Origin: Caulobacteraceae bacterium
GTDB lineage: Bacteria > Pseudomonadota > Alphaproteobacteria > Caulobacterales > Caulobacteraceae
DNA length: 64,000 nucleotides
Reading direction: 5' to 3'
NCBI GenBank assembly: GCA_027487945.1
Contig: JAIYCQ010000042.1
Span: 205,447-269,446 of the forward strand
Numbering within the stretch: the first letter of the stretch is position 1; every line of letters starts with the position of its first letter. A model generated the notes under the pieces. The model saw only the letters and a list, made by a program, of their open reading frames with translations. It was not told the origin of the DNA and did not search any database. Positions 28,637 to 37,466 of this stretch are shown here, one piece after another. The translations under genes were made by a program, and so were the position numbers.

Positions 28637-29820
28637 CTCTCGCGATGTTCCGCGTCATGGCCCTGGAGCTGTGGCGCGACCGCGGCGCGCTGGTGATGAC
28701 CTTCCTGCTGCCGCCTCTGGTGTTCCTGATCTTCTCGGCCGTGTTCTCGGGCGCCACCGGCGAGGACATCCAGCTCAAGCTGGCCGTGGCCGACCAGGCG
28801 CGGACCGTCGACTCCCGCCGGCTGATGGCCGCCGTCGTCGCCGACGGTGACCTGCGCGCCGAAGAGGTGGCGAGCGATGAGGAGGTCCGGCGGCTGGTCC
28901 GCGCCGGTCGCGCCGACGCCGGCCTGATCCTCCGCGCCGATCCGGGATCACAGGGCGGGCCGGTGCTGATCGTCTCCGATCCGAGCCGGGCGGTCGCCGC
29001 GCCGCTGACCATGGCCCGGGTGCAGCAGGCCATGGGTCGTGCGATGCCGGACGTCCTGCTGGCCCGTACCCTGGCCGAGACGGCGCCCGCGTTCGGCGGC
29101 CTCACCCCCGTACAGCAGGCCATCGCCGGCCGGACGCTGCAGGGTCTGGCCAAGGCGTCGCCGGCCGAGGCCGCCGACAGCGGCCTGTTCCAGCGCGAAG
29201 ACATCTCCGGCGCCCGGAAGGGCGGCGGCACCATCGCCTACTACGCCGGGGCGGTGACCATCCTGTTCGCGCTGTTCTCGGCCATGCACGGCGCGCTGAG
29301 CCTGATCGAGGAGCGCCGCTCCGGCGTCGCCGACCGCATCCTGGCCGGGGCGGCCGGGATGGGGCCGGTCATCAACGGCAAGTTCCTGTTCCTGCTCGGC
29401 CAGAGCCTGCTGCAGGCGACGGCGATCTTCTTCACCGCCCAGATCGTCTACCAGGTCCCGGTCCTTGCCCACCTGCCAATGTGGCTGGTCACGACGCTGC
29501 TCGTCTCCGCCTGCGCGGCGGGCCTGGCCATGGCCATCGTCACCTTCTGCAAGACCCGCGATCAGGCGCAGATGCTCTCGACTTTCGTGATCCTGATCCT
29601 GGCGGCGGTCGGCGGCAGCATGGTGCCCCGGTTCCTGATGCCGCCCTGGCTGCAGACCCTGGGGTGGGGTACGCCGCACGCCTGGGCGATCGAGGCCTAT
29701 CAGGCCATCCTCTGGCGCGACGGAGGCATCGGATCGGTCTATATGGCGTGGCTGGTACTGGGCGGCATCGGCGCCGCCGGACTGTTCCTCGCTCATTTCG
29801 CGGCGAGGCGTATTCGCTAG
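28633..29820 (+). CDS. ABC-2 type transporter permease
   Basis: This 395-residue permease has one N-terminal transmembrane helix, a large extracytoplasmic loop (residues ~40-220) and five C-terminal helices, the ABC2_membrane_3 arrangement. MHGALSLIEERRSGVADRILAG is the conserved coupling region. It partners with the upstream ATPase (overlap ATGA). The substrate is unknown; lipids, pigments or polymers are plausible for the family. crtZ starts nine bases after it. Confidence 0.92.
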   Translation: MTLAMFRVMALELWRDRGALVMTFLLPPLVFLIFSAVFSGATGEDIQLKLAVADQARTVDSRRLMAAVVADGDLRAEEVASDEEVRRLVRAGRADAGLILRADPGSQGGPVLIVSDPSRAVAAPLTMARVQQAMGRAMPDVLLARTLAETAPAFGGLTPVQQAIAGRTLQGLAKASPAEAADSGLFQREDISGARKGGGTIAYYAGAVTILFALFSAMHGALSLIEERRSGVADRILAGAAGMGPVINGKFLFLLGQSLLQATAIFFTAQIVYQVPVLAHLPMWLVTTLLVSACAAGLAMAIVTFCKTRDQAQMLSTFVILILAAVGGSMVPRFLMPPWLQTLGWGTPHAWAIEAYQAILWRDGGIGSVYMAWLVLGGIGAAGLFLAHFAARRIR

Positions 29821-29829
29821 AAGGCCCTG

Positions 29830-30309
29830 ATGCTCGACGTCGTGATCTTCGCAGGCCTGATCCTGGCCGCCTTCGCCTTCATGGAAGGCTTCGCCTGGTT
29901 CACCCACCGCTATGTCATGCACGGCTTCATGTGGGTCTGGCACAGGAGCCATCACGAGCCGCGCCATGGCGCGTTCGAGCTCAACGACCTGTTCGCCGTC
30001 GTCTTCGCCACCCCGGCCATCGTCGCCATCTGGCTGGGTGTGAACACCGACATGACCTGGCTGCTGCCCGTCGGCATCGGCATCACCGCCTATGGCGCGG
30101 TCTACTTCCTGTTCCATGACGGGCTGGTGCATCGCCGCTGGGCCATGCCCAAGGCGAAGTCCGCCTACTGGAAGCGCCTGATCCAGGCCCACCGCTTCCA
30201 CCACGCGGTGAATACGAAGGACGGCTGCGTCTCCTACGGCTTCCTGATCGCCCCGCCCGTGCGCAAGCTGAAGGAACAGCTGAAGGCGATGGGCGTGGAG
30301 GCGGAGTAG
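29830..30309 (+). CDS. crtZ: Beta-carotene 3-hydroxylase
   Basis: This 159-residue di-iron membrane hydroxylase has the four histidine clusters of CrtZ: HRYVMHG, HRSHHEPRHG, HDGLVHRRW and HRFHHAV. It adds 3-hydroxyl groups to the beta-ionone rings, turning beta-carotene into zeaxanthin. AAGG precedes the ATG. It ends the rightward crtE-ABC-crtZ run and is convergent with crtB. Confidence 0.97.
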   Translation: MLDVVIFAGLILAAFAFMEGFAWFTHRYVMHGFMWVWHRSHHEPRHGAFELNDLFAVVFATPAIVAIWLGVNTDMTWLLPVGIGITAYGAVYFLFHDGLVHRRWAMPKAKSAYWKRLIQAHRFHHAVNTKDGCVSYGFLIAPPVRKLKEQLKAMGVEAE

Positions 30310-30313
30310 GGCG

Positions 30314-30339
30314 TCGGGGACACCTTAAACTGTCCCCGA
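30314..30339. terminator. Hairpin between convergent crtZ and crtB
   Basis: A perfect 9-bp stem (TCGGGGACA with TGTCCCCGA) encloses an eight-base loop CCTTAAAC, five bases after the crtZ stop and eight bases before the crtB stop. It would act on transcripts from both sides. The sequence has the look of a common intergenic palindrome, so it may be a repeat family used as a terminator. Confidence 0.6.
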
Positions 30340-30346
30340 TGCCGCC

Positions 30347-31282
30347 TCAGATCTTCGACCACAGCGTCGGCCGCTCAGGTCCCTTGCGCCAGTGGTCCAG
30401 CGTCGCGCCGCGCGCCGCCATCAGGCCGCCGCCGAGGGCCAGCGCCACCTTCTCGCCCGTGCTGGTCGAGACCCGTTCATCCCAGGCCGCAGGGCCGCGC
30501 GCCACGACCTTCACGCCGATTTCGCGATAGACGCCCAGCGCCGCCGCCACCGCCCAGGCCGAGCGGAAGGGCAGGCCGCGCAGGCCCCAGCGGGCGGAAG
30601 CGTAGTAGGGCTCGGCCGCGTCGACGAGGCGCCTGGCGAGGCCGGCCACGGCGGTGCGGTGCTCCGGGGCCGCGATGGCCTCCTGCGGCACGCCCGCCTC
30701 TGTCAGCCAGTCGGCGGGCAGGTAGACGCGGCCGTTCTGCGCGTCCTCGACGATGTCGCGGGCGATATTGGTCAGCTGGAAGGCCAGGCCCAGATCCTGC
30801 GCCCGACGCAGGGTGACCAGGTCGCCGGGCCTGACGCCCATAACGATGGCCATCATCGCCCCGACCACCCCGGCGACGTGCCAGCAGTAGTCGAGGGTGT
30901 CCTCGATCGTCTCATAGCGCCGGCCGGCCACGTCCATGGCGAAGCCGTCGATGAGCTCTAGGGCGTATTGCTCCGGAATCGCTCGCCTTTGCGCGACCTC
31001 GCGAAAGGCGGCGAAGGCCGGGTCGTCGGTCGGCTCGCCGGCGAGTGCGGCGCGCGTCTGTGCATAAAGCCCCTCCAGCCGCCGTTGAATCTCGTCCGGC
31101 GCCAGCACCTCGCGCTCATGGCCGAGCGTCTGGCCGTCGATGACGTCGTCGCAGTGCCGGCACCAGGCGTAGAGCATCTCCGCGTCGGCCCGGGTCTGCG
31201 GGTCGAACAGGGCCGCCGCCGCCGCGAAGCTCTGCGAGCCCTTCTGGATGGTCTCCCGGCTGGCGGCGGCGAGGTCCGTCAC
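30347..31282 (-). CDS. crtB: Phytoene synthase
   Basis: This 311-residue head-to-head prenyltransferase joins two GGPP to phytoene. The two Asp-rich motifs are YAWCRHCDDVIDG (near residue 40) and LTNIARDIVEDA (near residue 170), with the phytoene synthase signature around GRVYLPADWL. The start is GTG 31282, overlapping the crtI stop (GTGA). It is the last gene of the leftward crtY-crtI-crtB operon. Confidence 0.97.
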   Translation of the reverse strand: MTDLAAASRETIQKGSQSFAAAAALFDPQTRADAEMLYAWCRHCDDVIDGQTLGHEREVLAPDEIQRRLEGLYAQTRAALAGEPTDDPAFAAFREVAQRRAIPEQYALELIDGFAMDVAGRRYETIEDTLDYCWHVAGVVGAMMAIVMGVRPGDLVTLRRAQDLGLAFQLTNIARDIVEDAQNGRVYLPADWLTEAGVPQEAIAAPEHRTAVAGLARRLVDAAEPYYASARWGLRGLPFRSAWAVAAALGVYREIGVKVVARGPAAWDERVSTSTGEKVALALGGGLMAARGATLDHWRKGPERPTLWSKI

Positions 31283-32766
31283 GGCTGCAGGTCCGGGATC
31301 ATCAGGGCCGCCGTCGCCTTGGCCGAGCCGACGACCCCGGGGATGCCAGCGCCCGGGTGGGTGCCGGCCCCGACGAAGTAGAGGTTGGGGATCTTGTCGT
31401 CGCGGTTATGGGTCCGGAACCAGGCGCTCTGCGTCAGGATCGGCTCCAGCGAGAAGGCCGCGCCGTTCCAGGCGTTCAGCTCGCTGGTGAAGTCGTCCGG
31501 CGTGAAGATGCGGCAGGTCACGAGGTCACGCGACAGGTTGGGGATGTAGCGATCCTCTAGGTATTTCAGGATCTTGTCGCGATAAGTTTCCCCTTCGCTC
31601 GCCCAGTCTACATCAGCGGTCTCCAGGTTGGGCACGACCGAAAGGACGTAGAAGGCGCTGCACCCCGGCGGCGCCATGCCGGGGTCGGTGGCGCAGGGGT
31701 TGTGCAGGTAGAGGGAGAAGTCCTCCGACAGCGTGTCCTTGTTGTAGATGTCGCCGATCAGTTCGCGGTAGCGCGGGCCGAAGCAGATGGTGTGGTGGCG
31801 GATGTCCGGGTGCTCGGCCTTGAGGCCGAAGTAGATGACGAACAGCGACGGGCTCCAGCGCTTCTTCTCCAGCGCCTTGCTGGCCGCCTTGCCCCGGGGG
31901 TCGTCGACCAGCAGCTCGCGATAGGTGTGCATGATGTCGGCGTTGGAGGCGACGGTGTCGAAGGCCTCGAACTCGCCGTCATGGCGGATGACGCCGGTGA
32001 CGCGGCCGCCGGCCGTGGTGATCTTCGAGATCGGCGCCTCGAGCCGGATCTGGCCGCCGAGGTCCTCGAACAGCTTCACAAGGCCGCGGATCAGCGCGCC
32101 GGTGCCGCCGCGCGGGAACCAGACCCCGCCGCGCCGCTCCAGGGCATGGATCAGGGCGTAGATGGATGAGGTGGCGAACGGACTGCCGCCGACCAGCAGG
32201 CTGTGGAACGACAGCGCCTGACGGACATGCTCGTCCTTCACGTAGCTGGCGACCTTGCCGTAGACGCTGCGCCAGGCCTGCAGCTTCATCAGGGCCGGGG
32301 CGGCGGCGACCATGCTGCCGAAGTTGAGGAAGGGCACCGCGCCCAGCTCGACATAGCCCTTCTGGTAGAGCTCCTCGGAATAGGCGTGGAACCGGCGATA
32401 GCCCTCGACGTCGGCCGGGTTGCGGGCGGCGATCTGCCGGTCCAGCTCGTCCTGGTCGTTGACGTAGTCGAAGACGTCGCCGTCTTCCCAGACCAGGCGG
32501 TAGAAGGGGTTCACCGGCAGCAGCTCGACATAGTCCTCGATCCTGCGGCCGCTGAGCGCGAACAGTTCCTTGAGGCAGTCCGGGTCGGTGATGACCGTCG
32601 GGCCGGCGTCGAAGATGAAGCCCTCGTCCTCCCAGACGTAGGCGCGGCCGCCCGGCTTGTCGCGGCCCTCGAACACCGTGACGTCGATCCCGGCCGACTG
32701 CAGGCGGATGGCCAGGGCCAGGCCGCCGAATCCGGAACCGATTACAGCCGCGCGCGGCTTGCTCAT
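31279..32766 (-). CDS. crtI: Phytoene desaturase
   Basis: This 495-residue FAD enzyme starts AAVIGSGFGGLALAIRL (FAD-binding), followed by GGRAYVWEDEGFIFDAGPTVITDP. The C-terminal signature is GAGTHPGAGIPGVVGSAKATA. The bacterial CrtI type carries phytoene through to lycopene in one enzyme. The start overlaps the crtY stop (ATGA) and the stop overlaps the crtB start, so the three genes are coupled. Confidence 0.97.
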   Translation of the reverse strand: MSKPRAAVIGSGFGGLALAIRLQSAGIDVTVFEGRDKPGGRAYVWEDEGFIFDAGPTVITDPDCLKELFALSGRRIEDYVELLPVNPFYRLVWEDGDVFDYVNDQDELDRQIAARNPADVEGYRRFHAYSEELYQKGYVELGAVPFLNFGSMVAAAPALMKLQAWRSVYGKVASYVKDEHVRQALSFHSLLVGGSPFATSSIYALIHALERRGGVWFPRGGTGALIRGLVKLFEDLGGQIRLEAPISKITTAGGRVTGVIRHDGEFEAFDTVASNADIMHTYRELLVDDPRGKAASKALEKKRWSPSLFVIYFGLKAEHPDIRHHTICFGPRYRELIGDIYNKDTLSEDFSLYLHNPCATDPGMAPPGCSAFYVLSVVPNLETADVDWASEGETYRDKILKYLEDRYIPNLSRDLVTCRIFTPDDFTSELNAWNGAAFSLEPILTQSAWFRTHNRDDKIPNLYFVGAGTHPGAGIPGVVGSAKATAALMIPDLQP

Positions 32767-33944
32767 GAGTGTTCGTCCTTTGGAAAGACCGATCGCTCGG
32801 ACAATACGGCCATGGCCGCCGGGATCGGAACCGGCGGCTTGCCTATCAGGATGCGGGCCTTGTCGGCCAGGGTGATGCGGCCGGCGTAGAACCGCTCCAC
32901 CAGGCCCTGCGACAGGCGGTAGAAGCGTTCCAGCACGATGTAGCGGCGACCGGGCTGCGCGGCCTTGAACAGCATGCGATTCAGCAGCCGGTAGTAGGCG
33001 CGCTCATGCCAGCTTTGTTTCGACCGCCCCTCGACGCAGGCCCGCACGGTGGCGCTGGTCACGGCGGGCAGGGTGGCGATCTCGTCGGCGAGGCGGGCGG
33101 CGTCGGGCAGGCTGTAGCCGGTGATCGGCTGGAACAGGGCCGCGCGCAGGCCGACCTGCGGCAGGCGGCTCTCCCGCCAGTGGGCCTCGATGTCGCCGGC
33201 CAGGGCGATCGGCAGGATGCCGTCCTCCTGGCGTTCGATCCGCGCGATGGTCCAGCCCCGGGCCGCTGCATAGGCCGTGATGTCGGCGCGCAGGGCGTCC
33301 TGGTCCAGCGCCGCCCCGTCGCTGTAGCGGGTGTCCTCGATCAGCAGCCGCGTCGGCGACAGCGGCAGGCTGTAGAGGAAGCGATAGCCGTCCAGCTGGT
33401 CGACGGTGGCGTCCATGATGATGGGGTGATCCAGGCCGTGCGGCGCGGTCAGCTCGACCTCCAGCCCGACGAACTTCTGCCAGCCGAGCGCCAGCGACGG
33501 GCTCGACCGGGGGCCCCGGCCGTCGATCACGCAGTCGGCCTCGATCACCCGGCCGTCGGCCAGGGTCACGCGGGTCTCGTCAAGCGCAGCAACGTCGACG
33601 CCGGTCCAGCAGTCCTCTCCCATCACTGCTGAAACCACCTCGTGGAACCGGTCCGACGTGATCGCCAGATAGGGCGTGGTCAGGTCGCGGCAATGGCCGG
33701 GAAACCGGACCTCATAGCCCTCCCAGCGATGTACGATGAGGGGGCTGAGCCAGTCGCCGATGGCGGCGCTGACGTCGGTGGCGAAGTGGCTCCAGGTGTG
33801 GCGGCCGCCAAGGGACGCGTCGCGCTCGACGATCAGAACCCTGAGTTCGGGTCGAAGGGCCTTGAGCCGCAGCGCAATGAGGCCGTTGGCCAGACCCCCG
33901 CCCACGAGCACGACGTCAGCGCTGTTGGGCCGGGAAGCGGTCAT
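32763..33944 (-). CDS. crtY: Lycopene beta-cyclase
   Basis: This 393-residue flavoprotein has an N-terminal dinucleotide motif [26 protein letters not shown] and [17 protein letters not shown] are features of proteobacterial CrtY. It closes both ends of lycopene to give beta-carotene. I place the start at MTASRP (ATG 33944, preceded by a G-run). The open frame continues upstream but there overlaps folD antisense and is not protein-like. It heads the leftward crt operon and is divergent from folD. Confidence 0.95.
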   Translation of the reverse strand: MTASRPNSADVVLVGGGLANGLIALRLKALRPELRVLIVERDASLGGRHTWSHFATDVSAAIGDWLSPLIVHRWEGYEVRFPGHCRDLTTPYLAITSDRFHEVVSAVMGEDCWTGVDVAALDETRVTLADGRVIEADCVIDGRGPRSSPSLALGWQKFVGLEVELTAPHGLDHPIIMDATVDQLDGYRFLYSLPLSPTRLLIEDTRYSDGAALDQDALRADITAYAAARGWTIARIERQEDGILPIALAGDIEAHWRESRLPQVGLRAALFQPITGYSLPDAARLADEIATLPAVTSATVRACVEGRSKQSWHERAYYRLLNRMLFKAAQPGRRYIVLERFYRLSQGLVERFYAGRITLADKARILIGKPPVPIPAAMAVLSERSVFPKDEHS

Positions 33945-34049
33945 GCCCCCCGCATAACATGCTCCGGCGCGAAGGCCAGACGCGGCGGCCTCCGATTGCG
34001 CGACGGCGGCCGAACGGGTAGGGCGGGCGCCTGTTCGGGAGGATGCGGC

Positions 34050-34958
34050 ATGGCCCAGGCGACGATCATCGACGGCAAGCTTTTCGCGGCCGATCTGCGC
34101 GCGCGCATCGCGGTCGATGTCGCCGCCCTGAAGGCCGAACACGGGGTCACGCCGGGTCTGGCGGTGGTCCTCGTCGGCGAGGATCCGGCCAGCGAGACCT
34201 ATGTCCGCAACAAGGGGATCCAGACCCTCGAGGCGGGGATGCATTCGGAGACCCACAGGCTGCCGGCGGACACCCGCGAGGCGGACCTGTTCGCGCTGGT
34301 CGACCGGCTGAACGCCGACCCGAAGATCCACGGCGTGCTCGTGCAGTTCCCCGTGCCCGACCACCTGAGCCAGGACCGGATTGTCGCCCGCATCTCGCCC
34401 GACAAGGACGTCGACGGGCTGACGGTGACCAACGCCGGCCGCCTGGCCAGCGGCCTGCCGGCCCTGACCTCCTGCACGCCGGTCGGCTGCATGATGCTGC
34501 TGGAGGATGCGCTGGGCGACCTGCGGGGCAAGCGGGCCGTCGTCATCGGCCGCTCGAACCTCATGGGCAAGCCGATGGCCCAGTTGCTGCTGGCCGCCGA
34601 CTGCACGGTGACCATCGCCCACAGCCGCACCACCGACCTGCCGGCCGTCTGCCGCGAGGCGGACATTCTCGTCGCCGCCGTCGGCCGGGCCGAGATGGTG
34701 CGGGGCGACTGGATCAAGCCGGGCGCGGCGGTCATCGATGTCGGCATCACCCGCCTGCCGTCGCTGGACCCGGTCCGGGCCGCCGAGGGCAAGACGCGAC
34801 TGGTCGGCGACGTCGCCTTCAAGGAGGCGCTCGAGGTCGCCGGCTGGGTCACCCCTGTGCCGGGCGGCGTCGGGCCTATGACCATCGCCTGCCTGCTGCA
34901 GAACACGCTGACGGCGGCGAAGCGTATCCACGGGGTCGAGGGGCAGGGGAATGGCTGA
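34050..34958 (+). CDS. folD: Methylenetetrahydrofolate dehydrogenase/cyclohydrolase
   Basis: This 302-residue bifunctional enzyme of one-carbon metabolism has the [14 protein letters not shown] catalytic Lys/Tyr region, [20 protein letters not shown], the NADP-binding [18 protein letters not shown], and the C-terminal [18 protein letters not shown] signature. ATG 34050 has GGGAGG upstream. The longer same-frame extension lies antisense to crtY and is rejected. Confidence 0.97.
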   Translation: MAQATIIDGKLFAADLRARIAVDVAALKAEHGVTPGLAVVLVGEDPASETYVRNKGIQTLEAGMHSETHRLPADTREADLFALVDRLNADPKIHGVLVQFPVPDHLSQDRIVARISPDKDVDGLTVTNAGRLASGLPALTSCTPVGCMMLLEDALGDLRGKRAVVIGRSNLMGKPMAQLLLAADCTVTIAHSRTTDLPAVCREADILVAAVGRAEMVRGDWIKPGAAVIDVGITRLPSLDPVRAAEGKTRLVGDVAFKEALEVAGWVTPVPGGVGPMTIACLLQNTLTAAKRIHGVEGQGNG

Positions 34959-34964
34959 GGCATT

Positions 34965-35060
34965 GCGTCCTTCGACACGCGCTCTGCGAGCGCTGCTCAG
35001 GATCACGGGCTGTCTTCCTGGTCGTGGTGAGGGGCGGCGAAGCCGCATGTCGAACCACGC
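34965..35060. repeat. Palindromic intergenic element, copy 1
   Basis: The outer arms GCGTCCTTCGACA (34965-34977) and TGTCGAACCACGC (35048-35060) pair at 11 of 13 positions. An inner pair, CTCA..ATCACG against CGTG.TGAG, lies within. A 29-base stretch starting TTCGACACGCG (34971-34999) is identical to 58441-58469 in copy 2, and the overall length is nearly equal (96 versus 94 bases). The right arm contains the start codon of the next gene. Confidence 0.8.
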
Positions 35061-35415
35061 ACGGCGCTTCGGCGCCCTGGCCGCCGCCCTGGCCGTCACG
35101 GCCTGTGGCAGTCCGCCGCCGGCCGCGCTGACGCCGGAGCAGGTCATGGCCCTGACGCCGGGTGACGCGCGGCTGGCCGGGCTCTACGAGACCTCCTGCA
35201 AGGCCTGCCACGCCATGCCGGGCAACCTGGCGCCGCAGGTGCACGACCGCGCCGCCTGGGACCCGCGCTGGAAGCAGGGTGAGGCGGTTCTGCTGGACCA
35301 CACCATCCAGGGCTTCAACGCCATGCCGGCGGGGGGGCAGTGTGCGTCTTGCACGCCGGACGATTTCAAGGCCCTGATACGATTCATGGCGGGGCGCGAA
35401 GACTCCGCGAAGTAG
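35047..35415 (+). CDS. Cytochrome c5-like lipoprotein
   Basis: This 122-residue protein starts MSNHARRF, with a lipoprotein signal (LAAALAVTAC, lipid-modified Cys20). The heme site is Cys51-Lys-Ala-Cys54-His55. GFNAMPAGGQCASC gives a probable axial Met and the CX2C pair typical of cytochrome c5. It would be an outer-facing or periplasmic electron carrier anchored to membrane. The start codon and first codons come from the right arm of the palindromic element. A longer frame from 34951 would run through the whole element and lacks a signal at its start. It is 14 bases upstream of a Tat-exported FAD oxidase and probably its electron acceptor. Confidence 0.85.
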   Translation: MSNHARRFGALAAALAVTACGSPPPAALTPEQVMALTPGDARLAGLYETSCKACHAMPGNLAPQVHDRAAWDPRWKQGEAVLLDHTIQGFNAMPAGGQCASCTPDDFKALIRFMAGREDSAK

Positions 35416-35429
35416 CGGGGGACTTTGCG

Positions 35430-36830
35430 ATGATTTCCAGGCGCACAGCGCTGATCGCCGGCGGCGCCGGCGTGGCCGTGGTCGGCGGCGGGGCCGGGGC
35501 GATCGCCGTGGCCAACCGCGAGAAGCCCGAGCCGCCGTCGCCGCCGTCCACGAAGGACGGCAAGGTCCTGTGGCGCAACTGGTCGGGCATCCAGCACAGC
35601 TATCCCGCCCAGCGCCTGGCGCCGAAGGACGAAGGCGAACTGGCGGCGGCGATGAAGACCGCGCCGGTCCCTGTGCGGGTCGTCGGCTCCGGCCACAGCT
35701 TCACCGGCCTGATCCCCACCGACGGAACGCTGGTCACCCTCGACAGCATGAGCGGCATCACCGGCTGGGATGGTGACCGGGCGCAGGTGATGGCCGGCAC
35801 CCGGCTGGGCGCGCTCGGACCGGCGCTGGCCGGGAAGGGCCGGGCCATGGCCAACCTGCCCGACATCAACAAGCAGTCGCTGGGCGGCGCGCTGGGCACC
35901 GCCACCCACGGCACCGGCCGCACGCTGAAGGCCATCCACGGCGACGTCGCGGCCCTGACGCTGGTCACCGCCACCGGCCAGGTGATCGAGGCCGACGCCC
36001 GCCGCCGGCCCGACGTGATGGCCGCCGCGCAGGTCTCGCTGGGCGCGCTGGGCGTCATCACCCGCGCGACGCTGAACACCACCGCCAACCGCCGCCTCAA
36101 GCGCCAGGTCTGGGTCGAGCCGTTCGAGGAGTCGCTGGCGAAGGCCGAGGAGCGGTGGGACAAGCACCGCAACTTCGAATTCTACGCCGTGCCCTTCACG
36201 GGCCTGGCCGCCAACATCAGCCACGACGAGACCGACGAGGCGGCCACCGTCCGGCCGCCCAGCCAGGACGACGCCTTCCTCGAGGTGCTGCGGTCCTTGC
36301 GCAACCTGCTCGGCTTCTCCACCGGCATGCGCAAGGCGGCGGCGAAGGCGCTGCTGGGCGGGACCGAGCCGGAGACGGCGATCGACGAGGGCTGGAAGCT
36401 GCTCTCGACTGAACGCCCGGTGCGCTTCAACGAGATGGAGTACCACCTGCCCGCCGAGGTGCATCTGAAGGTGCTGGCCGAGGTGGTGGCGCTGATCGAG
36501 AAGGAACGGCCGGACGTCTTCTTCCCCATCGAGGTGCGGCGCATCGCGCCCGACGACGCGCTGCTGTCGCCGTTCCAGGGGGGCGAGCGGGGCTCCATCG
36601 CCGTCCACGCCCACTACAAGGACGACTACAGGCTGCTGTTCGAGCTGGTCGAGCCGGTCTTCCTGCGCAACGGCGGCCGCCCGCACTGGGGCAAGCTGCA
36701 CAGCCTGAAGGCCCCGCAGCTGGCGGCGCTCTACCCCCGCTGGGGCGAGTTCCTGGAGGTCCGGCGCGAGCTCGACCCGGACGGGCGGCTGCTCAATCCG
36801 TACCTGAAGGCGCTGTTCGGGGTGGGGTAG
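35430..36830 (+). CDS. Tat-exported FAD-binding sugar-lactone oxidase/dehydrogenase (ALO type)
   Basis: This 466-residue protein starts MISRRTALIAGG, a twin-arginine signal followed by a hydrophobic stretch. The PCMH-type FAD domain has RVVGSGHSFTGL, where His89 aligns with the histidine that binds FAD covalently in aldonolactone oxidases, and GALGTATHGTG. The C-terminal ALO domain ends with RPHWGKLHSLKAPQLAALYP and LDPDGRLLNPYL. The family oxidises gulono-, galactono- or arabinono-lactones or related polyols. Export plus the adjacent cytochrome suggests a dehydrogenase feeding the respiratory chain. A G-rich ribosome site supports the start. Confidence 0.9.
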   Translation: MISRRTALIAGGAGVAVVGGGAGAIAVANREKPEPPSPPSTKDGKVLWRNWSGIQHSYPAQRLAPKDEGELAAAMKTAPVPVRVVGSGHSFTGLIPTDGTLVTLDSMSGITGWDGDRAQVMAGTRLGALGPALAGKGRAMANLPDINKQSLGGALGTATHGTGRTLKAIHGDVAALTLVTATGQVIEADARRRPDVMAAAQVSLGALGVITRATLNTTANRRLKRQVWVEPFEESLAKAEERWDKHRNFEFYAVPFTGLAANISHDETDEAATVRPPSQDDAFLEVLRSLRNLLGFSTGMRKAAAKALLGGTEPETAIDEGWKLLSTERPVRFNEMEYHLPAEVHLKVLAEVVALIEKERPDVFFPIEVRRIAPDDALLSPFQGGERGSIAVHAHYKDDYRLLFELVEPVFLRNGGRPHWGKLHSLKAPQLAALYPRWGEFLEVRRELDPDGRLLNPYLKALFGVG

Positions 36831-36921
36831 GGGATCGCCCTGTTGGCGCCGACGGTCGGGCCAGGTCACTGTCTGCAGTGGTCGGAGACCTGCGCCCGAA
36901 CGGGTTTCCTTCCGGTGTGTT

Positions 36922-37419
36922 TCAGGCGGCGTCGAACGCGGGGTGAAATTCTACCTCGCCCTTCGGCCGGGAGCCGTTGAGCGTCAGGCATTGGAAGGCC
37001 CAGGCCGGCCCGCCGGCGTGTCGAAGGTCCGGATCGTTCTCGAAGCCGAAGCGAACATAATAGGCCGGGTCGCCGAGCAGAACGCATCCGCCGGCGCCCA
37101 TCGATCGGAGACGCGCCAGTCCCTCCCGGATCAGCGCCTGGCCGATGCCCGTTCGCTGGCGCTCGGGCCACACGGACACGGGTCCAAGCCCGTACCAGTC
37201 TGCTGTGACGCCATCGATCGACACAGGTGAAAAGGCGACGTGACCAACGATCTCGTCACCATGGGTGGCCACAAGGGACAGGCTCAGCGCGCCGGCGAAA
37301 CGCAGCCTATCGATCACACTGGCTTCGTCACCGTCGCTGTAGGGCATGCCCCGGAACGCCGTGTCGGTGAGTTTATGAATTGTCGTGGCGTCGTCGGGAC
37401 GCTCCGGTCTGAGCTGCAT
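36922..37419 (-). CDS. GNAT-family N-acetyltransferase (YhbS-like)
   Basis: This 165-residue protein has the acetyl-CoA-binding segment VWPERQRTGIGQALIREGLARLRSMGAGGCVLLGDPAYYVRFGFE, which places it in the COG3153/YhbS group. It starts MQLRPERPDD. The acceptor substrate is unknown. Confidence 0.93.
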   Translation of the reverse strand: MQLRPERPDDATTIHKLTDTAFRGMPYSDGDEASVIDRLRFAGALSLSLVATHGDEIVGHVAFSPVSIDGVTADWYGLGPVSVWPERQRTGIGQALIREGLARLRSMGAGGCVLLGDPAYYVRFGFENDPDLRHAGGPAWAFQCLTLNGSRPKGEVEFHPAFDAA

Positions 37420-37466
37420 TGTGATGAGCCTGAAGGGGTTCCGGAAACGCAGGGCCTCTCCGCCCC

